Source of the DNA: Acholoe squamosa
Taxonomy: Eukaryota; Annelida; Polychaeta; Phyllodocida; Polynoidae
Assembly (NCBI GenBank): GCA_949317995.1
Contig: OX439045.1
Span: 44,225,693-44,289,692, forward strand
Length of the DNA stretch: 64,000 nucleotides
Direction: 5' to 3'
This document shows, in pieces, positions 49,301 to 55,900 of this stretch (positions are counted from its first letter, which is position 1; every line of letters begins with the position of its first letter). The notes beneath the pieces are model-generated. The model was not told the origin of the DNA, ran no database searches, and saw nothing but the letters and a program-made list of their open reading frames with translations. Both the position numbers and the translations under genes were made by a program.

Positions 49301-52300
49301 TGACTGCTAAGAAAAAAAGATTTCTTAAGAAACTCCGGGGTTACAGAGGTCAGGATGCTAATCCATTCAGAGCCAAAATTAGAGACCTGGACAAACAAAA
49401 AATAAGCTGGTCTTGAACAGACAAAAAGAGATAACCAGGAATCTTAATAAATACAAAACGGACCCAAGGCGTTTTTGGAATGTAATAAGTAGTTTATGGA
49501 AGGGACCTCGCACTGAGATAAAAATGTCATTAATAAATGAGCATGGTACTGGCATCCCTGACCTTGAGATTCCTGACTTTGTAAATAAATATTATACTTG
49601 TATTGGTCCTAACCTTGCGAATCTGATACCAGTTGTCAGTAACACCGACCATCAATGGATTACTGACCTTATACTTTCCCATGTCCCTGAACGTGACCAG
49701 TTGTTTGAATTGTTGCCTATTGATTTATTAACCTGCACTAATATTATTAACGGTATCAACTCTGCAAAATCATTGAGTATTCAACACATCAGAGCAAATG
49801 TGGTGAAAAACGTGTTGTTACATATCCCACATATACTACTTCAAATAATTAATGGTTCAATCACTAATAGTGTCATACCGGAGATGTTCAAAATAGCTAA
49901 TGTAATACCGTTGCCAAAGTCAGGCGATTTGCTGAATATCTCAAACTGGCGCCCAGTGAGTCAACTCAATATTGTCTCGAAACTAATTGAGAAATCAATC
50001 CACCGCCAGTTAATTAGTTATTTACTGGATAATGATTTTATATCTAAAAGACAGTTTGGCTTTGTTCCAGGTAGATCTACTAATGGTGCTATTTATATTT
50101 TGACTCAAGATCTATTTGAAGGATTTAACAGGGGGAAGTGCTCGGCTGTAGTCTTCCTAGATCTGAGAAAGGCTTTTGATACGGTCGACCACTCCCTCCT
50201 CCTAGGAAGACTTAGGAATTTGCATTTATCTGTACAGTGTGTATCCTGGTTTAATTCTTATCTTAAGGACAGAAAGCAATATGCTACTGCCAATGGGCGT
50301 GTATCTGCTGAAGAGGCTGTAACGTGTGGCGTCCCGCAAGGGTCTGTGTTAGGTCCGTTATTATTTATAATATATATTGATAGTATAGTATTGGTTATCA
50401 AATCCTGCAAATTCTGTTTGTACGCTGATGATCTCGCTATCTATGTCAATGATACCGACCCCAATCATGTACTAAGGAAATTACAGTCTGATCTGGATAG
50501 TATCAGTAAATGGTGTAAATTGTTCAAGCTTACTATCAATAATGAAAAAACAAAGTTGTTATGGTGTGCAAGTGATTTACTTAATGCCAGACACAATTTG
50601 AGTATAATGAGTGCTGAACTGGATGGTAAGCGCCTTGAAGTGGTTGATGAATTCAATTACCTTGGTGTTATCATTGATCGTGGTCTTAATTTTCGGAGAA
50701 ACAACGAAAAAATAATATCTAGTTTCCGCCACAAGATGTACCAATTAAGACAGTTAAGGAAATTTGTCGATAATAAGCTGTGTCTGACTTTATACAAACA
50801 AATGGTTCTACCTGTGCTGGAACATGCAAGTTTTCTACATGAAAGTGGTCCAAAATCCAGTGTTGGCCGCTTACAACTTATGCAGAATCATTGCCTACGG
50901 TTATGTCTTCGAATCTTTAATACTCGGGATATATCTATATACGATCACCATGTTAGAACTTACATGAAAATGCTAAAGGTTAGACGTGATAAGAACTTAT
51001 TATCTATGATATATGATGTTTCTTATGATCCAAACTGTGTCAAACTCCCTGCCAGGAACTTGCGCGGCAATGTTGAAAAACAGTTAAAGGTATCCAGATC
51101 TAGGTGTTTGACGTATGATAAGTCACCACTGTACAGGGGATGTGTCCTTTGGGACAAATTGGATGCAAATACTCAGCAGATAGTCAGTAAAAGAGAATTC
51201 ATGAACAAAATCTGAATGTATTTGGTGTATAACCGTCACTTGAGAGACTACGCAATTATTTTTGAAAGATGTAATATACATGCTGCCTGCGGATAATCGA
51301 CTTGTGCAAATCATGGTGATACATACAGCCCCTAAGAGGCTTTAGTTATGTCTTTAGTAATATCGTAATGATCTACACCCAAAATGATGCCTGCCTGATG
51401 TAACTTTGTACAACCTGATTGAGCGCTACACTATTTCTTTCCTGTTGCCGTGTTTTGGCCGATCTGAAAAACGTACATGTATGATTTCTGCCAATAAACT
51501 TGTTAAAACTCAAACTCATTCACCCCCCCCCTAACTTCCCTCTTGTTGATGAGTGATCACCCCCGAGCTAGTATAAAATCTAAGGTCGAGACTTACATTG
51601 CGATCTTGGATTCCCCAATATCTAGGATTACCAACCTATCGCGATTTTGAGCTAGTTCCCAAAATACAACTTAGAAAAATTGTATAGAACACAAGTACAC
51701 TTGTGCATTCTCTTATGATATTATATCATTTGGTTTATGCCTTGATTGACGTTTAGTATTCTGTGCATCACTTATTTTCTGTCCTGAAATAGGAAACTTT
51801 ACTTTTGTTCTATGCTCCTCCGGCAGCTTTCTCTGTTCTGGTGGTCGACATGACATAGTCTCCAGAATCACGGAAGTAAGCAAGTCACAGACATTTTGAA
51901 GGCCTAGATCACAATGTGGAATTCAACCTTTACAAAACGAGCAAATTCAGCATAATATGTCTTAAATAGAATGACACCAAAATTGACTCAATATTGGTCT
52001 AACCCCACATATGGATAATGAGCAAGAAGCGGTAGTGCATCCAAAGAAAATCAGTGTACATCTTGAACTTATTTAGAATATCCTAAGCGAGAAAATATGT
52101 TGTCATAGACTTACGGTCATCTCCATCGGGAATGGTTATGACAACCATGATTACTCCGACAATATTTTCTAATCTGGTTGACCACCAGGAGGGCGCTCCG
52201 GGTGCTTCCTGTCCCGTCTGTAGACAATTGGTACCTGGGTCCCATGTTTCCTTTACTGCATCTACCGCCTTATGAGCATCCTCAGGAGTACCAAGCCATT

Positions 52301-52879
52301 GTACCGTGTCCGAAGAACCCCAAATTTGGTTTAACTCGACACCTGAGACTGGTGTAGATTAAAAAGAAAGAAAAGGCCTTAAACAAAAGAAAAATCAAGC
52401 GAATTAACAAAGAAAATGCCATACCTCTAATTTGTTCTACATGAAGAGCCAGAGTAGATCCTTACAAATGTGCTCATATCAAGGTATATCTTGCAATTGG
52501 GGATGAGAAATCCTAATAATATTTTCCGCTGATTTAAAGCAAAACCTCTAACATTACTCGTCTTACCTCTCAATCTGAAAACTTCAACTTCAGCGATATC
52601 AATTTCGCCAAAGCGAGCAATGCGTAGGCCACCAGCATAGGGAATGGTGGGACAGGTGTAGAAAATAATCTTCCTGTCCGAGAGAAGAGGCGAGCCCGTG
52701 CTATGACATTCTCGTGTGTTTGTTAGATGTAGGGGGTCCACGTGCGTGGAAACTCTCAATGCGGAAGATCCTGTAAGAACAGATGTGAAAAATAGAATAT
52801 TCCCCAGTACATAACTGTATCTGAACATCGCAAGGTCTTATTCTTCCAATGCATTGAAAGGTTAGAGTTTAACGGTCCT

Positions 52880-52938
<59 letters not shown>

Positions 52939-55900
52939 AACAGACAGACAGACAGACAGACATGCAGGCAGACAGACAGGCAGACAGGCAGACAGGCAGA
53001 GACATCGAGACAACCAGAAACAGAAAGACAGATATATTTAGAGAGACAGACAGATCTAGAAAGAGAAAGACAGAGACAGAGGGACAGACAAAGCGAGAGA
53101 CAGGAGACGGGCCGAGACAGACTGAGAGTGAGAGAGAGTCGGCACTTCATGGGAGCATCATGCCGACCACCCGGGACTGTATCACCTCTGTAGGGTCAGC
53201 ACGATGCCTGAATTTAACCCTTGTATGGCCCATCATGGCTCCCTTACTAGCAAAACCTCCCCAATATGACACTAGACATAGCATCCTTTACCTATCAAAT
53301 TAGGGAATAACTTAGATTAAATTCATGATCAGATGTCTTTTTAGACAGTGTACATATAAATTATACTCATACATAATATGTATTACATATTATGTACTTT
53401 CCCGACAGTCAACACTCATTTTAAATGCTTTGTGACGTAGGGACCTCACATGCTATTAAATCAAACGGTTTAGAAAGATAGGGATGTTAGGAAATAATAA
53501 TGTAGACTCCCCAAATAGTGCACTGATAATAAAACCTATAGTCAGTAGTGACTATACTCACATATTCTCAGCCCCATAGTCACATGACTATATACCTTAG
53601 TCACATATTAGTCAGAAAGATAGTCAATTTGACTATATGTAGAGCTCACAGATTGATGATGTGACAGGTTTCTGTGCACAAAAACCGTCATCCAGAAAGA
53701 GGACATATTTATGGTTGCCTGGACTAAGAGGAGACAATTATAATCCGGCCAAATCATCATCTTAACCTGTCCATCCATGGAAACTCAATATGTCTGGCCA
53801 TTAATGGATAGGTATAAGTTAACTATTTGTTGTCATATTTGTGGCCATTGCAGTATAACAATAGTTATTTTGGGTTCAAACTGTTCATCAATGGGGAGGC
53901 ATATGGCATCCATCTTTGATTGGATGAATGTTTGCTTGCAGGTATAGTCAGTACTGACTGTATATATTAGTCATATTTACTAACTAAATGTTGCTTAGCA
54001 ACAAAATGATAGTCATCTGACTAAGGACTATTTCAATAGATTAAAGGCATGACTATGTGTTGACTATATGACTAACTTAAGTTAGTCACAGGTGACTATA
54101 GAGGGATAGCCAAAAATCGCACTATCATTTGACTATCTTAATTTAGTCACTACTGACTAAGATATTAGGCTCTATTTTTATCAGTGTGAAATAAAACAAT
54201 AGATAACGATCTTAAGAGCCATTTGAAGGATAGGCTCCATGGCAACCACCCACATACGTGTGTATATATGGTAAACCACCCAACACCAAATCACTAAGCA
54301 TTTAAGGGAGGAAGGGAAGCATGCAAGCATTTTCAAGGTGAACACCACACACTGTTACATACCAGTAACGGTGTCTCCGAAATAAACGACGACCCGTTCT
54401 ATTTCATACCAGTAATCAAACCTTATGGACAGAGCATACTCGTAGCGGTTATCTGGGTTCATGGGGAGAGTTGCATAAATGGTAGGGTCCCGATTCCCAT
54501 CGACCATCGTTAAAGCCGATAGGTCAGAGAGATCTTTGGAATATGCCAAATTGAAAAGTCCTGAAATGCAATGTGAAATAATGTTCAATTGTGTTAGAAT
54601 TAGTCATATATAAATGCTAAGACTCACACACTGTAAAAAATAACTGTTGAATCTACCAGGCATCCTCATTAAACTGAACAGTGAACCACTGTAATTGGAA
54701 AATATTGCACCAGTGTAGTTTTTTACAAGAAGCGTAGGTGGCAGAACTGAGGCACACAAATGTACAAGGAATCTCGAATCACAAGGAAATAATGATAGAT
54801 CTCTGGCAACTTTGGGACGAGGAGTATGCCGTCATTTCTGTAATTGGAACTCAGTCCGTTATTCTATTAATAGTTATCTTTCTCATGACCACGTTTAACA
54901 CATTTGAATGTCTATAATGTATTTCAGAGCTTAGCTTTCTGCAACAAAATATAAAGAGCAGTAGCTTTAATATTAGGTCTTAAAATAAATGCCCTTACCT
55001 TTGGCATACACGTCCCAATTGTCAGCTCCTACTTGTGACACTATATGCCTCACAAAAGGTGCATAGCAGTCTAAGGCATCACAAAGACCTTTTTTCATGT
55101 CAAAATGAACAATAGTCATTCCAAGTCCATCAGCTTTCTCCAGACAACTTTTAAGGTTAGTGTAATACAACGATGTAACATTGCAATCCATTTTTTTTTG
55201 CTGGGAGTTATCGAGAATCTTTACAAACGGTCCAGTTTCTACATCTATAAGGAGATTTAATTACGTCATGTAAATTATTTGGTTATAGAGTTAACCTGTC
55301 ATAGACTCATCTAGATATCAGACACTGATCGGAGCAACAAATTTAATCAACTTCCTTTAACGGGTTTACAAATGGAGATGATGAATACATACATTCAGTA
55401 TACATTCCATACTTTTGGTATGAGATGGGGATGGATGTCCCTTTCGGAAAGTTATATTCTAGATTCCATGGATCCTTCCTGTCGTCAACTATTACAACCC
55501 CCTCTGCACATGTGTTCGACCCATAGCCCGGTCTGGTTTCCTGAAGTATGGATTATGAATTACCGTGTCCACTTTTTCTGCTAACCTATCTATAAATGTG
55601 TCATACTTTGGCATGAATGCATGGTCTGTATGTTCTTTGTCAATTTTGTCAATTTGCTGAAAACTCAACACTATTGATTATACTGTCCATGCTACCTACC
55701 TACACACTGTGTTGGTGGCCCCCATGTTCCATCAGCCAAACAGCTAACAGTGATCTTTATTCCACCTGTTTGGTCATTGACATATCCATTCCTACAGTGC
55801 CCACTTAGCGTTTTTGGGTATACTCCAGACTGGAAGTCTAAATCGCTGTTGATGATTGAAAGGATGCCACAATCCCTTGCTAATGATGGGAAAAGTATAG

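Larger units (their letters stand above)
43930..51515 (+). mobile_element. LINE with NADAR-bearing ORF1 (antisense in host intron)
   Basis: Two coding parts on the + strand: ORF1 44,448-46,661 and ORF2 48,352-51,215, with a 3' AATAAA at 51,493-51,498. The 5' limit is an estimate; the leader holds GACTGAATGATACTC twice (near 44,000 and 44,258). A piggyBac-type MITE sits between the ORFs. I infer that both ORFs belong to one element from shared strand, order and spacing; no target duplication was resolved. It lies in the intron between the two halves of the second FTP domain. Confidence 0.65.
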
